From NCBI GenBank assembly GCA_026874595.1, contig CM049316.1:62849176-62913175 (forward strand): 64,000 nt of DNA, read 5' to 3'. This DNA is from Sipunculus nudus (Eukaryota; Annelida; Sipuncula; Golfingiida; Sipunculidae). Below the pieces are notes generated by a model, which made no database searches, was not told the DNA's origin, and worked only from the letters and a program-made list of their open reading frames with translations. This document shows positions 12,308 through 23,650 of the stretch, in pieces (the stretch's first letter is position 1; each line of letters opens with the position of its first letter). The translations under genes and the position numbers were made by a program.

Positions 12308-13808
12308 TTTGTCATCATGAATAGCCTGTCAATTAACTTTGACGATGCAGTTCTGATTGCTAAACGTTTAAGAGTTTTTGTATTGCCTTTCTTTATATAG
12401 TCATTGGGGTATCGCAGTAATAACTTCACATCCTGTCGAAGGATAAACCTTAAACAAAAGATGTATTCATACAAGAATTACTTAATTCTTTGGTATCTGT
12501 TTGATTGGTCGATGTTTATATATCAACCTTATGTCCAATGAATTCAATGTTCGATCCCATCCTGCCTAGTTCATGTGGTCTGAAATAAGCTGTAATTCCT
12601 GTAATATCATATCGCTGAAATATTTAGAATTGTGAAGCACTTGAATAGGAGGCGGGGGCGGATTCAGGATTGAAGAAAAGGAGTGGTCCGACCCAGAAGG
12701 ACTAATGACAAAACCTACAAAAGACCTCCAGTTCTGGAAAAGAGGGATGGGGTTAAAAACCGGAAAAAAAAAATAGTCTAGAACCTTTAAAAAGTTTGAG
12801 AAAACTGAAAAGTGGTCGGACCGCCCTACCCCGCCCCCCCCCCCCCCCCCCCATCCAACCCTATTCGCTTCTGGGAGGGTCTAAAGAGCACTGACACAGC
12901 CTAACGACACGCGAACGTCCTCTTCAAACGCACAATTTAGCACGAGTTAAACTGCAAAAACTGACAATTAAACATGCAAGGTTGACCTTCCAAGCCTTGT
13001 AACAGCAACCTGTTCCAGAATAACAACAAGTTTAGATAAATATAAATGAAATTATATCCATGGTTAACCATGTGGTTTCCAGTTGAATGAATGAGTCTCT
13101 GATGTTTGTATTCCATAATCTAGGATGTGCTCAATATGTGAAGAGAAAAAAAAATCCAAAACTTAAAGTAAGTGTGAATCAATGGAACATCAGACATGTT
13201 GGTTTCAGTTCCCCGGCAATAGGTCATTAGTCAGCATTTCGGTAAGAGTGACACATAACAAAAGATCTCCATTGTACTACTATATGCACTCAGACTAATA
13301 CATCATTCTTGTCGCGATTCACACAAACTATAAATGTACATAAACATTTGCGATAACATGCAGGTGTATTATGTCTACGCTTTTCATGCAGTGGTTATAC
13401 ACTATAGGCGACCCAGATCTCTTTTAATTGTTTGAACCGCTGCTTTGTATGGCAAGGTTCTCTGGGTATGACCATCAGGCTGGCTACATGGCAAAGAATT
13501 GTAATCAAACCAATGAGTCATTGTGCATCCAGCAGCAAATTTTAAACTTGCGACACCCGCTTTCGTTAGTCTGAATACAAAGTTTCCGGCACAGGGTCAT
13601 TAATCGGAACAAAGAGAGCAGACGTCTCCGTGTAATCAGTTTGTGTTCACCTGTTTTTAGAGATAATATTCCAATAATATTAATTTTTCAGTGATTTCCT
13701 TAAGGGCTGCTTATGAAAGTGACAACCTATTTGTTAGCAATATCCATAATTTGCTGTTTTCAAGTGACATACAGCCAACGTTTTAAGGCCGCCAAATATC
13801 TAAGATGG

Positions 13809-13853
<45 letters not shown>

Positions 13854-15192
13854 GGAATTGGTTGTAAAATCATGTTCAATGATTGAAAGAATGCAAACGA
13901 GCAATGTTCCTGCCATTGTACCGTTGAATTTGCTTGATGGGAATTATACCTTAAGTGGTCAACAATAATATTTAGTCTGACTGTGTTATGATATTTGTTG
14001 GACTATTTGTTCTTTGCATGAACATACATAATCGTATGTGATTGATTATACAAAAATGCAACAAATTTAGACTTATCCTAAAAATTAGGCTATATAAACA
14101 TACATGTATGTATGTGTGACAATAAAAGGTGTTTATCCAACAGTATTCATGTATGATGTTACTATCCAAGACAGTTATTTCATCACATATGACACATATG
14201 AACACTTTCACTTGTGCATGGTCTCGTTTCTAAATTTTATTTCGATATTTAATTTGCTCTATAGGTATAAGAATTCCTCCAAGGCACAATAACACAACTG
14301 TGTACCATGCACGTCTGGATAATTTATCTAATCAAACAAGCACCTGCAAAAGACATTACTAGCATTACTTATGACATTACCAGTGTCTCCGGCTGAGTCA
14401 GTCTAACACAGCGTTGGCAAAATCAACCATATATAATAGAGAGCTGATACTAGAGAGTTTAAAATCCATGGAATTGGCTTCTAACGGGACCTATCCACAT
14501 TTCACATACCAGCTATACTTAGTATTCATGAAATATAGTGTAGTTTCCTTACAATATTACAATATCTACCAATAGTTCGTTTTCAACCGTTTGCGAACTC
14601 CTGTACAAAAGTGGAAAAAGGCTTGCTTTCGGCGTGATCAATTGCAAAACCCAAAACGCACAGCTGACGCTAAGATTTTTCAACCTTCTTCAGGTGTTTC
14701 GTCCGTGTTTCTTCTTTCCTGTTTCTTCTCTTGTTCATGATAACTGTCGTGTGTGCGCGATTAAGAACTTGTTTCTGGTCACTCTGTCATGTTATGGTAA
14801 ACAGACACACCTGGACTGTTTACTCAAACACAGAACGATAACAACGTATAGAACAGATGAACGTGGGATATTAAACCCGTGTTCCTTTATGGTATTGCTG
14901 GAAAAAAACTGTATTCAGCCAAAATAACGTGATATAATACTCATTCTTATAAATGAATATTCTTATAAATGAATATGAACTTTAAATGTCAGTTATAGAG
15001 GTGCCTGTAATACAGTGATGCCCGTTAGGAGAGGTTCATGCTTCATATACTAGTATTATGAAACGAAATGCTCGATCCTTTAAGTTGAAATTAATGCCGT
15101 TCAAATCACGGCGATAGATATGGGGTCACAAGAGTTACATCTACATGAATCACATATAAGTTCTTATACTTATCCACAAATCAGATCGATCT
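12308..15192 (+). repeat. Right copy of the segmental duplication, part 1
   Basis: Starts at the methyltransferase stop and follows the left copy (from 823) in order. There is an extra block at about 12480-13190 that the left copy lacks; it carries GGCGGGGGCGGATTCAGGAT, paired GTGGTC(C/G)GACC phrases and a C-homopolymer (12833-12852), which look like a separate inserted element. Alignment resumes near 13195. It is cut at 15192 by the LTR retrotransposon. Confidence 0.7.
13810..13851. repeat. (TA)n microsatellite
   Basis: About 21 TA units, orthologous in position to the longer tract at 1646-1711 in the left copy of the duplication. Confidence 0.9.
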
Positions 15193-15200
15193 GCATAGCG

Positions 15201-16082
15201 TGTCATACGACTAACAATAGATATGAAGAATAATTATATCTCTAGATTATATCTGTAAAATAATACTAAGAGAAGACAGCAAATTGGTAGGCCTACAGTA
15301 TATTCTTGACATTATAAGAATTAAACAGGCTACGGCAAATTTCCACAGTAGGAATAGAACTTAGGCTCACCGTGTACGAAAACAATATGGGTTGGTGTTT
15401 ATGACTCCTCAGACATGTAAGTAACACAGGGTTGTCCCTCGACCTCTGGACTGGTGGCAGTAGTGTCGATACACCGGCAAGTCACATTGGAGTCTACCGC
15501 ATCACGTCTCCATGGCTCTACTTCAGGCGACTCGTCTCCTACACCATGTCTCCGGGCCCGACAAATCACAACACAGACGTGAGTATGTATGCGGCTGATA
15601 TATGCAAACAACAATGTTCATTCAGCAAATAAAATGAGTTGGCCTTCAATAACACGACTCCACGGCTCGGGGGCCCCTATAACAAAAATTGTCCTATTAT
15701 GAAGCTTGCAGCTTCCTGCTTGGAGTCTTTCTGCCAACTGAACTATTTGTTCAGAGCCTTTTCGTTCAGAATTCGCTACCGGGCGCTTATTGGCCAAAAT
15801 TTACTGTAGCCTCTGTAAAATATCGGCATCGTTACCTAGAGACCATATGACGCTTCACAACCCCAACATTGCATGGTTCACTGGTTCCCTGAAATGTGTG
15901 TGCATTGGATTCAGACTGGACCGCTATTAACACCCCCGCGAGAACAATACACGGAAATCCCTGTTCACAGAGTGCAAATCGTTTTAAAGATCCCCAGGGT
16001 ATGAACACAGAAGAACATGCCACAGAATTTGACATAGAGTGAAATTAATAATAATAAAGGATATCATGATAATTCTGTGACA
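15201..16082 (-). repeat. 3' LTR of the gypsy element (left copy)
   Basis: 882 bp, nearly identical to 21136-22015; I saw only a few substitutions and single-base indels. In the element's orientation it starts TGTCACAG at 16082 and ends GTATGACA at 15201. The flanking unique sequence on its left is the duplicated methyltransferase flank. Confidence 0.92.
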
Positions 16083-16099
16083 TCACTCCCCCCTAAAAC
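16083..16099 (-). promoter_or_regulatory. Polypurine tract of the gypsy element
   Basis: On the minus strand TTTTAGGGGGGAGTGA lies directly before the TGTCAC start of the 3' LTR. A purine run ending at the LTR edge is the normal site where plus-strand DNA synthesis is primed. It fixes the outer edge of the LTR on this side. Confidence 0.75.
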
Positions 16100-16197
16100 A
16101 AAAAAAAACCTTTATTTATTTTTTTTTTTTTTGCCAGACGATCTCTTAAAGACTATAAGAACGACAATATAAGTATTAAGATACAATGCCATACATT

Positions 16198-16956
16198 TTA
16201 CGGAATCTCCCCTAGCGCTGGGACCCTACTTAAGAAATCCGGTCCGCAGTTATGTTTGCCTGAAACGGCCTCCACTCTGAACTTAAACTCTTGCAACACC
16301 ATGGCCCAGCGCATTATGCGCTTATTCAGACATTTTGCCCTTTGAATATATACAAGTGGCTTGTGGTCTGTTTGAATAATAAATTCCTTACCGAATAGAT
16401 ACATTTCAAACTTACTAATTGACCAGACTATTGACAAGGCTTCTTTCTCAATGACGGCGTAGTTTTGCTCTCTGTCTGTTAGCTTACGGCTTGCATAAGC
16501 TACTGGATGAAGGGTATCATTTTGTTCTTGCATCAAAATAGCCCCAATACCCTTATCCGATGCGTCTGTCCTTAGGATGAACCCCTGGGTTATGTCGGGC
16601 AGTTGTAATATGGGTTGTTTTTGTAACAATCCCTTTAGAGTTTCGTATGCCCTTTCTTGTGCTTCTCCCCAATTAACTTTATTACTTTGCCCCTTTCGTA
16701 GGAGATCAGTCAATGGTACCGCCATTTCGGCGTAATTAGGGATGAATTTTCTATAATACCCCGTAAGGCCGAGGAATGACCGGACCTCCTTTTTGGTGGT
16801 GGGTCTCTGACTATTGTTTATTTTGTTCAAAATTACCGGATCCGTGGCGAGTTGACCCCTACGGATCGTATGTCCAAGGAACCCTAAATTAGGAAAGCCC
16901 AAGAAGCACTTTGAGGGTTTTGCAGCTAGATTGGCGCTGTGGAGAATCTGAAACAC
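16198..16956 (-). pseudogene. Gypsy pol, RT thumb and RNase H part
   Basis: The open frame reads on the minus strand to a stop at 16198-16200. It starts in the RT connection region (V-F-Q-I-L-H-S-A-N-L, then K-P-S-K-C, then F-L-G-H-T-I) and continues through the R-S-F-L-G-L-T-G-Y-Y-R-K-F-I thumb motif. It then runs into a complete RNase H with R-T-D-A-S, E-K-E-A-L, Q-T-D-H-K-P-L and G-P-D-F-L-S-R. The RT fingers and palm, including the Y-x-D-D box, are absent: the upstream RT fragment ends in another frame exactly where this one begins. The first codon is not a real start. Confidence 0.88.
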
Positions 16957-17573
16957 TTAGAATTGGATCTCTCAATGATCCCAAGAGACAACATATCATT
17001 TATCTCACTCATCATGATGTCTTTCAAGGCATAGGGTACCGGGTAAGGTTTAGACCTGACAGGTTGATCGGATGTAATTTGAAAATCACACTCGATTACA
17101 TGGGTTTTATTTGGGACATCAGTTAGTACCGAGTCATATCGGTTTACCAAGTCTTTCATATCTGATACCTGCTGTATTGAAAGCTGATCATAAAGATTCA
17201 CATCAGCTGGACCTTGAGAACGTAACGCTTTGGGCATTTCAATAATAGTTCTCCCATCATTAATTTCCCAGTCATTTGAGCCACATTCAATCGCACTACC
17301 AGCTAATATATTCTCACATCGTTCATTGACCGGACAGGACAAGTCAAATATGCAGCCACCAAGCTGGTCAGGCTTATTGACTGTTCGGGGAATGTATTTC
17401 TTCAGGAGATTGATGTGAAAGGTTTTTATTTTCCCATTCATGTTAACTTTGTAATCACAATCATTAAACCTATGCAAGACTTGGTATGGCCCTTTCCACT
17501 GAAGCAATAATTTGTTTTTGTTAGTTGGTAGTAAAACAAGGACCTGATCACCACTTTCTAAACATCTTGGTTT
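16926..17573 (-). pseudogene. Gypsy pol, integrase C-terminus joined to RT N-terminus
   Basis: This frame carries the integrase GPY/F module (L-Q-W-K-G-P-Y-Q-V, about 17510-17480) with H-I-N-L-L-K-K-Y after it. A linker follows, and then the start of a gypsy RT: N-R-Y-D-S-V-L-T-D-V-P, then R-S-K-P-Y-P-V-P-Y, then L-G-I-I-E-R-S-N-S. It stops at 16926 because about 110-130 residues of RT are missing and the join is out of frame. It overlaps the end of the protease/integrase frame in another phase, which indicates a one-base indel near 17570. The direct continuity of integrase into RT is what establishes the unusual gene order. Confidence 0.85.
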
Positions 17574-19447
17574 GCACCTGCATCATAATATGCTTTGTAT
17601 CTATCGCTGGCTTTACCAAGCATAGTTTGTGCTACACTCAACGTGTCTTTCAATCGTTCTTTGAGATCAATTACATATTGATACGTGGTCTTTATTTCTG
17701 ATTCTGTACCTTCTTTGGTAAGGAGTTCTTTCAGGACCCTCATGGGTCCTCTCACGCGCCGACCGTACAGTAGCTCAAAAGGGGAAAACCCACCCAAAGA
17801 TTCATGTTTTGCTTCTCGATAAGCAAACAGCACGGGAGCTAAGTAACGATCCCAATCACGTGGTTGTTCTGAGCAAACCCGTTTTAACAGCAACTTTAAA
17901 GTCCCATTGAATTTCTCTATCATCCCATTGCAGCGAGGATTGTAAGGACTGGTAGTTAACTGCTTAATACTCAACAGCCGACTTACCTCGCGCATGACCG
18001 CTGACGTAAACTGGCTTCCCATATCAGTTAGGACTTCACTAGGAACCCCTAACCTACTATAGACTTCAAGCAATGCTTCAGCTACTGTTTCTGTATCAAT
18101 ATATCGCAAAGCAATGGCCTCAGGATATCGAGTGGCATAATCCATGATAGTTAAAATGAACCGTTTACCTCTGTCAGTAGCTGGGAAAATCGGACCAATG
18201 ATATCCATCGCCACACGATGGAAAGGTTCTTGTATTAAGGGTACTTTACCTAAGGGCACTTTGGTAACCTTACCTTTTGGCAGTGTCCTTTGACACAAGT
18301 CGCATGATCGACAAAATTCTGTTACATCCTTATGCATTCCAGGCCAATAAAACTGGGATACTACTCTGTCATAGGTTCGAGCTATTCCCTGGTGACCTGA
18401 CATTAACCCCTCATGCGCTAGTCTGATGACATCAGACCTGTAAACCCTAGGCACTACAAACTGCGTTTGACATTCGCCTGGGGGGTACTTACGCTCACAT
18501 TTCCGAACTAGGACTTGGTTCTTAAGGACAAATTTATTTCTGCCTTCCTGCCTAACTGTTAGCTTTTCCCAGAGATGGGAAATGGAAGGATCTTCCCTTT
18601 GTGCCTTGAGAAAATCTACCCGTGCAACCTCTGAAATGGGAGTGGGCACTTTAAGTGGTTTGGGGGATTTATTTGCTTGTGCCCTCATTGAACGAGTTTC
18701 AACTGCGTTCATTATCTCGCTTTTCACGGGTACCCATTCGAGATCAGGATCGTGTGGTTCTCTAGCCCCCTCTATATTCCCCACTATGATGTCATATACG
18801 GGATTGTTCATACAAAGTGCCTTTACCACTCCCTTATAGAAAGGTGTGTCTATACTCACTTGGGCTATAGGGAACTCTCTGATAGTGCCGTCTATCAAAA
18901 CACAGGTTTGTTTATCGCCAGTCATTTGTTCCTCTGTTACTAAAGCAGTTCTTATTACAACACTACTACAACCAGTGTCCCTCAAAACAGATACTTCATT
19001 ATGGGAGACCATGCCCTTGCTGGTGGGCATTCCAGGGGGGTGAGCATCTGGCTTACCTGCACAAGCTTGGCATGACACATTTAGTTCACTCATTTCTGGC
19101 TCATCTTTGAGAAATGGTTGCTTGCTTAATATATCAGGGACATGTTCTGGCTCGACTGGTAGACAAGCGCTTGTCTCGGTAGTACTTTTATTACTATCAG
19201 GATTTATCGCCTGTTTGATAGCTTTCTCAACGGCCTTATCTACCATTTCAGATAGATATTCCATACCGTGACCCTGAATACTGGGTCTTTTAGCTTCTTT
19301 ACATCTAAAGGATTTATGACCAAGTCCCCCACAGTTATAGCATTTGATAGGGATAGGCGAGCTATGCGAAGCAACCGTAGACTTCCCAGGTTGTTTCTGT
19401 CTAGTATTATCAAACTGACGGAACCCATATGATCTATCGGGCGGTTT
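17558..19447 (-). pseudogene. Gypsy pol, zinc knuckle, protease and integrase
   Basis: The frame is open from about 19447; its first methionine is only at 19264. In order it shows a CCHC zinc knuckle (C-Y-N-C-G-G-L-G-H-K-S-F-R-C, about 19344-19303), a retropepsin-like protease active site (R-D-T-G-C-S-S, about 18990) with the later I-I-V-G-N-I, and an integrase. The integrase has the H-H-C-C zinc motif (H-E-G-L-M-S-G-H then C-R-S-C-D-L-C) and the D-D-E core (A-M-D-I-I-G-P, L-T-D-M-G-S-Q-F, G-M-I-E-K-F-N). It would continue from gag if the G-run at about 19452-19458 were one base shorter, so either a frameshift mutation or a +1 translational shift separates them. Confidence 0.88.
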
Positions 19448-20288
19448 CCCTCCCCCCCTTTACCGACTGGGCAGGTTTGCTAACAGACGCAAAGCTATAC
19501 TGTCCATGTGCTTCTATATAGCGTTCTGCTATTTCTGTCATGGAACCTATAGAAGTACATTCCCTTTCCTTTAGAAACAATGACAATTCCTTGCTACACG
19601 AGGTCATAAACTGTTCTCTAAGTAGCAAGTCTACCAGAGAATCATACGTGTGATGAATACCAGCCAATTTTACCCATTTGTTTAGGTAACCACCTAATCT
19701 CGCAGCAAACTGACAAGGAGATTCGTATTTATCTGGTCTACATGTACGGAATTTTGCACGATAACCTTCTTGGGTTAACTGATACCTCCTCAGTAGTGCT
19801 AATTTCAACCTCTCGTAATCTAACGCTTCATCAACGGGTAAACGAGAGTATACTTCCAAGGCTTTCCCCTTTAGGAGGGCACTTAAACGGATAGCCCAAT
19901 CTGAATTTGCCCAATTCTGTCCTTTAGCAAATCTCTCAAATCGCTCTAAATACGCATCTAAACTATCGCGGGTCTCTTCAAAAGCCGGCATCTTTAAGGA
20001 TGAAATCCCTTGGTTACCTGCTTGACTACTCGGGGTAACTGAGGTATGCTCGGTCACTTGAGCTTGTAATTTTAACATTTCAAGCTCATGTGATTGATCA
20101 CGTTCTTTCATGTTTCCTTCATGTTCGCGTGCTCTTTCCTCCCGCTCAAACGCCCTATCTTCACGAGCCCTATCACTAACACGTTTCTCCTCCAACCTTA
20201 TCATTTCTTTATCTACAAAAGCTTGAAGTTGCTCCCCTGAATAACCCATCCGTTCTCCAAAATTTACCAGCTTTTCAATATCCCCCAT
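19434..20288 (-). CDS. Gypsy gag (capsid-like) protein
   Basis: 284 residues starting M-G-D-I-E-K-L. The first 100 residues are charged and coiled-coil-like (E-E-K-R, R-A-R-E-D-R repeats). The middle matches the retrotransposon gag/SCAN-like capsid fold: F-E-E-T-R-D-S-L-D-A-Y-L-E-R-F-E-R-F-A, then W-A-I-R-L-S-A-L-L-K-G-K-A-L-E, then Y-R-A-K-F-R. The frame ends just after the G-homopolymer (K-G-G-R-E-T-A-R-stop), and the zinc knuckle follows in the next frame. It appears intact as a capsid protein. The start is the first ATG after the leader. Confidence 0.82.
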   Translation of the reverse strand: MGDIEKLVNFGERMGYSGEQLQAFVDKEMIRLEEKRVSDRAREDRAFEREERAREHEGNMKERDQSHELEMLKLQAQVTEHTSVTPSSQAGNQGISSLKMPAFEETRDSLDAYLERFERFAKGQNWANSDWAIRLSALLKGKALEVYSRLPVDEALDYERLKLALLRRYQLTQEGYRAKFRTCRPDKYESPCQFAARLGGYLNKWVKLAGIHHTYDSLVDLLLREQFMTSCSKELSLFLKERECTSIGSMTEIAERYIEAHGQYSFASVSKPAQSVKGGRETAR

Positions 20289-21127
20289 ATCTGTCCTTAT
20301 CTAGTTTTATCACTAATAAACTTATCAATATAATATAAAAAAAAATAAAAATAGTTATCAACCGATTCTCGTCTCCGGTCCTTCAGATAAATGCCAAATA
20401 AACAATGCCCTATCTTCTCCCAAAAGCCAAGATCACTAGGGTAGGTGTATATCCCAGGTGTATATGTTATATCAAGGCCGTAGCATTAACATTCAAGGCC
20501 GTAGCATTAACATTATTCTTGCCGAAGCAATGCCGTACCAATAGAAATGTGGGATGTGCTGCCTTATAACCCAGCCCTGGTTATTCCTTTTAAACCATTT
20601 CCTCTGCGAAGAAATTTAAATCATATGGACAATCGAATTACCTTCTCTGTTGTGCAAAGCTAACAATACTGTCTATCCTGGCACGCTCGCCAATGTCAAG
20701 GTCAGTTTCCAATCTGACCCTGCCCAGACTCGTTCGGCATAGACAGAAGCATTTGCACAAAGAGATGAAATAGCTCATTTAAACATCAACAAATTTTATT
20801 CACAATATATACAGAAAATAGATATTTGGATGACTTATAAAGCGTCCATAAATCTTCTATGGCTCGTTCCCCAGCTCCAGTCTGAACCCTCACAACACAC
20901 CAGGGTAGAATGGACCAGTTCAGTTCTATAGTTAAAATAAAAAGAAAATTCGTAGGTCCTATTTATGTCTATAGGATTTTACTATTTATGTGGTCTTAAC
21001 TGGGTAAGCAGACGTAATTCCACTCACATGAAATATCCCTTTATTTATAGGACGTTTACCCGTAGGAACATATGGGCCATTTAATGATAGTTTTGGGCCA
21101 TAGGGCCTAAAGTACTATTGAATACAG
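20289..21127 (-). other. 5' leader of the gypsy element
   Basis: Lies between the 5' LTR and gag on the minus strand. No open frame of note. It contains a short tandem duplication at about 20475-20515 (AAGGCCGTAGCATTAACATT twice). I could not find a clear TGG-starting primer-binding site directly after the LTR. Confidence 0.7.
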
Positions 21128-21135
21128 CATAGCGT

Positions 21136-22015
21136 GTCATACGACTAACAATAGATATGAAGAATAATTATATCTCTAGATTATATCTGTAAAATAATAC
21201 TAAGAGAAGACAGCAAATTGGTAGGCCTACAGTATATTCTTGACATTGTAAGAATTATACAGGCTACGGCAAATTTCCACAGTAGGAATAGAACTTAGGC
21301 TCACCGTGTACGAAAACAATATGGGTTGGTGTTTATGACTCCTCAGACATGTAAGTAACACAGGGTTGTCCCTCGACCTCTGGACTGGTGGCAGTAGTGT
21401 CGATACACCGGCAAGTCACATTGGAGTCTACCGCATCACGTCTCCATGGCTCTACTTCAGGCGACTCGTCTCCTACACCATGTCTCCGGGCCCGACAAAT
21501 CACAACACAGACGTGAGTATGTATGCGGCTGATATATGCAACAACAATGTTCATTCAGCAAAAAAAATGAGTTGGCCTTCAATAACACGACTCCACGGCT
21601 CGGGGGCCCCTATAACAAAAATTGTCCTATTATGAAGCTTGCAGCTTCCTGCTTGGAGTCTTTCTGCCAACTGAACTATTTGTTCAGAGCCTTTTCGTTC
21701 AGAATTCGCTACCGGGCGCTTATTGGCCAAAATTTACTGTAGCCTCTGTAAAATATCGGCATCGTTACCTAGAGACCATATGACGCTTCACAACCCCAAC
21801 ATTGCATGGTTCACTGGTTCCCTGAAATGTGTGTGCATTGGATTCAGACTGGACCGCTATTAACACCCCCGCGAGAACAATACACGGAAATCCCTGTTCA
21901 CAGAGTGCAAATCGTTTTAAAGATCCCCAGGGTATGAACACAGAAGAACATGCCACAGAATTTGACATAGAGTGAAATTAATAATAATAAAGGATATCAT
22001 GATAATTCTGTGACA
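21136..22015 (-). repeat. 5' LTR of the gypsy element (right copy)
   Basis: 880 bp direct repeat of 15201-16082. It ends at 22015 with TGACA, and the next base (22016) resumes the duplicated flank at the position equal to 3178 in the left copy. Confidence 0.92.
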
Positions 22016-23650
22016 ACCATCGCTTCAGCCTGATGAGGAAAAGACCTATTAGAAATTCATATTTTTCTGTCACAGATTATGTCATCAGTCCATGATTTTT
22101 ATTTTTGTTATTAAGTTAAAAATAAAAATTTCGCCTAGCCAATAATTTAAATGGTTTGATGACTATTCCGGTAGACCAACCAATGATATCGATGGCTGTA
22201 TATTGCAATCAATATTTTAAACTATCAACTACACTGTGCGTGATTTCATTAATCTTGTTCTCAGTCAGATCAATTTAGAATATTACAAATCTGCCCAACG
22301 AACATCCGAACACTTCTTTTTCGAAAAAAAAATAGTTTCAATTCAAAGGCAATAGCTTTCTTTGTTATTTACATAAGGATAGGCTTACTATTATAACATC
22401 AGACGCTACTGACATAATTTAACTACCTATTTAAAGATAAAAGGGCTCTGTATATGACTGTCAGTTTTGATATATTTCACTTCCTTGAAATATTTCAGAA
22501 ACCTAGACACACGAAACAATAATTAATCGCGTGGCAATTCCAACGTTCCAGCTGTTTTGCCTGCAGGCGGAGATGTTGTACAGTTAGAGAATGTCTAATT
22601 ACGAAACAGTGTGTCGTACGTACGAGATAAATATTTCTTCTTTTACCAGGTGGCAGCAACACGCTTCGAAGGCAATATTCAAAGGCAATAGTTTTTGTTC
22701 TTATATACATAAAGAAAGGCTTACTATTATAACATCATACGCTCAAATCATCAAACCTAGACACACGAAACAATAATTAATCGCGTGGCAATTCCAATGT
22801 TCCAGTTGTTTTGCATGCAGGCGGAGATGTTGTACAGCTAATGAAGCTTGTACATATAATAACTGGAAGGTTGTGTTATCTGTGGATAAGACCTATAAGA
22901 CTTGTTATGTCGTACTTACGAGACAGTGTGTTGTACGTACAAGATAAATATTTTTTCTTTAACCATTCTCAGGTTGCAACAATGCGCTTCGGTAGTTCTG
23001 TAATAAACTGGTATTGTTTATATTTTATTGATTGAATGAACATTAGCACGATACTGAGAACTTTTCAATATAGAGAGTTGTGATTTATGAATGATCCCAT
23101 GTTCGGTATATAATATAAGTCAGTTTAATAGTTCTGTGTTGTGATTTATTACGAATGTGTCTACTGTCCTAACTGTGTCTCAATGAAGAGAAATTAAATC
23201 CCATACACGTTGTATAAATCCCATGTATCGTTGTCTCAAAGCTTGTGAAGCAGGACACAAGAAACCAGTGAAACTGCAGTGAAGAGAAAATTTTACCGGG
23301 GCTCAAGGTGTAATTGTATCTACAATCTTATCTCTTGTAAGTATAAATCAATTCGTTTTACCTGTTTCCTACATGCAATCGCTTTTGAAGCCATTGTTGA
23401 AAAATCGAGTTTTTCTAGCTTCAAACCAGTCACACGAGGTTACACATTAGCATTTATGTATCTTTACAGAATCTTTTGTAACTTTGCTCGGTATTACATG
23501 AGCGGAAGCAAAAACAAAAAGACGGGTACAGATAAAAATAAAAAATAATCCTGAGATTAAGTTGTGAGCCATATTTCACTTTCCAGCCACAAAAACAGTC
23601 CTATCACAAATATCTTGTTACGCATATCAGTCAATTAAAAAGGCAAATTC
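22016..23650 (+). repeat. Right copy of the segmental duplication, part 2
   Basis: Resumes exactly at ACCATCGCTTCAGCC, matching 3178 onward, and follows the left copy to about 23600. It has its own internal duplication: a block beginning ACCTAGACACACGAAACAAT occurs at 22500 and again at about 22754, but once (3730) in the left copy. No conserved coding sequence. Confidence 0.72.

Larger units (their letters stand above)
15193..22015 (-). mobile_element. Ty3/gypsy LTR retrotransposon with integrase before reverse transcriptase (Gmr1-like)
   Basis: Two direct repeats of about 880 bp (15201-16082 and 21136-22015) enclose genes that read on the minus strand: gag, then zinc knuckle, protease and integrase, then the start of RT, then RT thumb and RNase H. 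The domains are Ty3/gypsy in type, but integrase precedes RT, the order known from the Gmr1-like lineage. The LTR outer tips are TGTCA/TGACA. Eight extra bases, GCATAGCG, precede TGTCA at both LTRs, so the left boundary is uncertain by 8 bp. The coding region is broken by a frameshift in a G-run (about 19453), another near 17570, and a deletion of the RT palm at about 16950. The copy is therefore not autonomous, although the LTRs are nearly identical. Confidence 0.9.
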
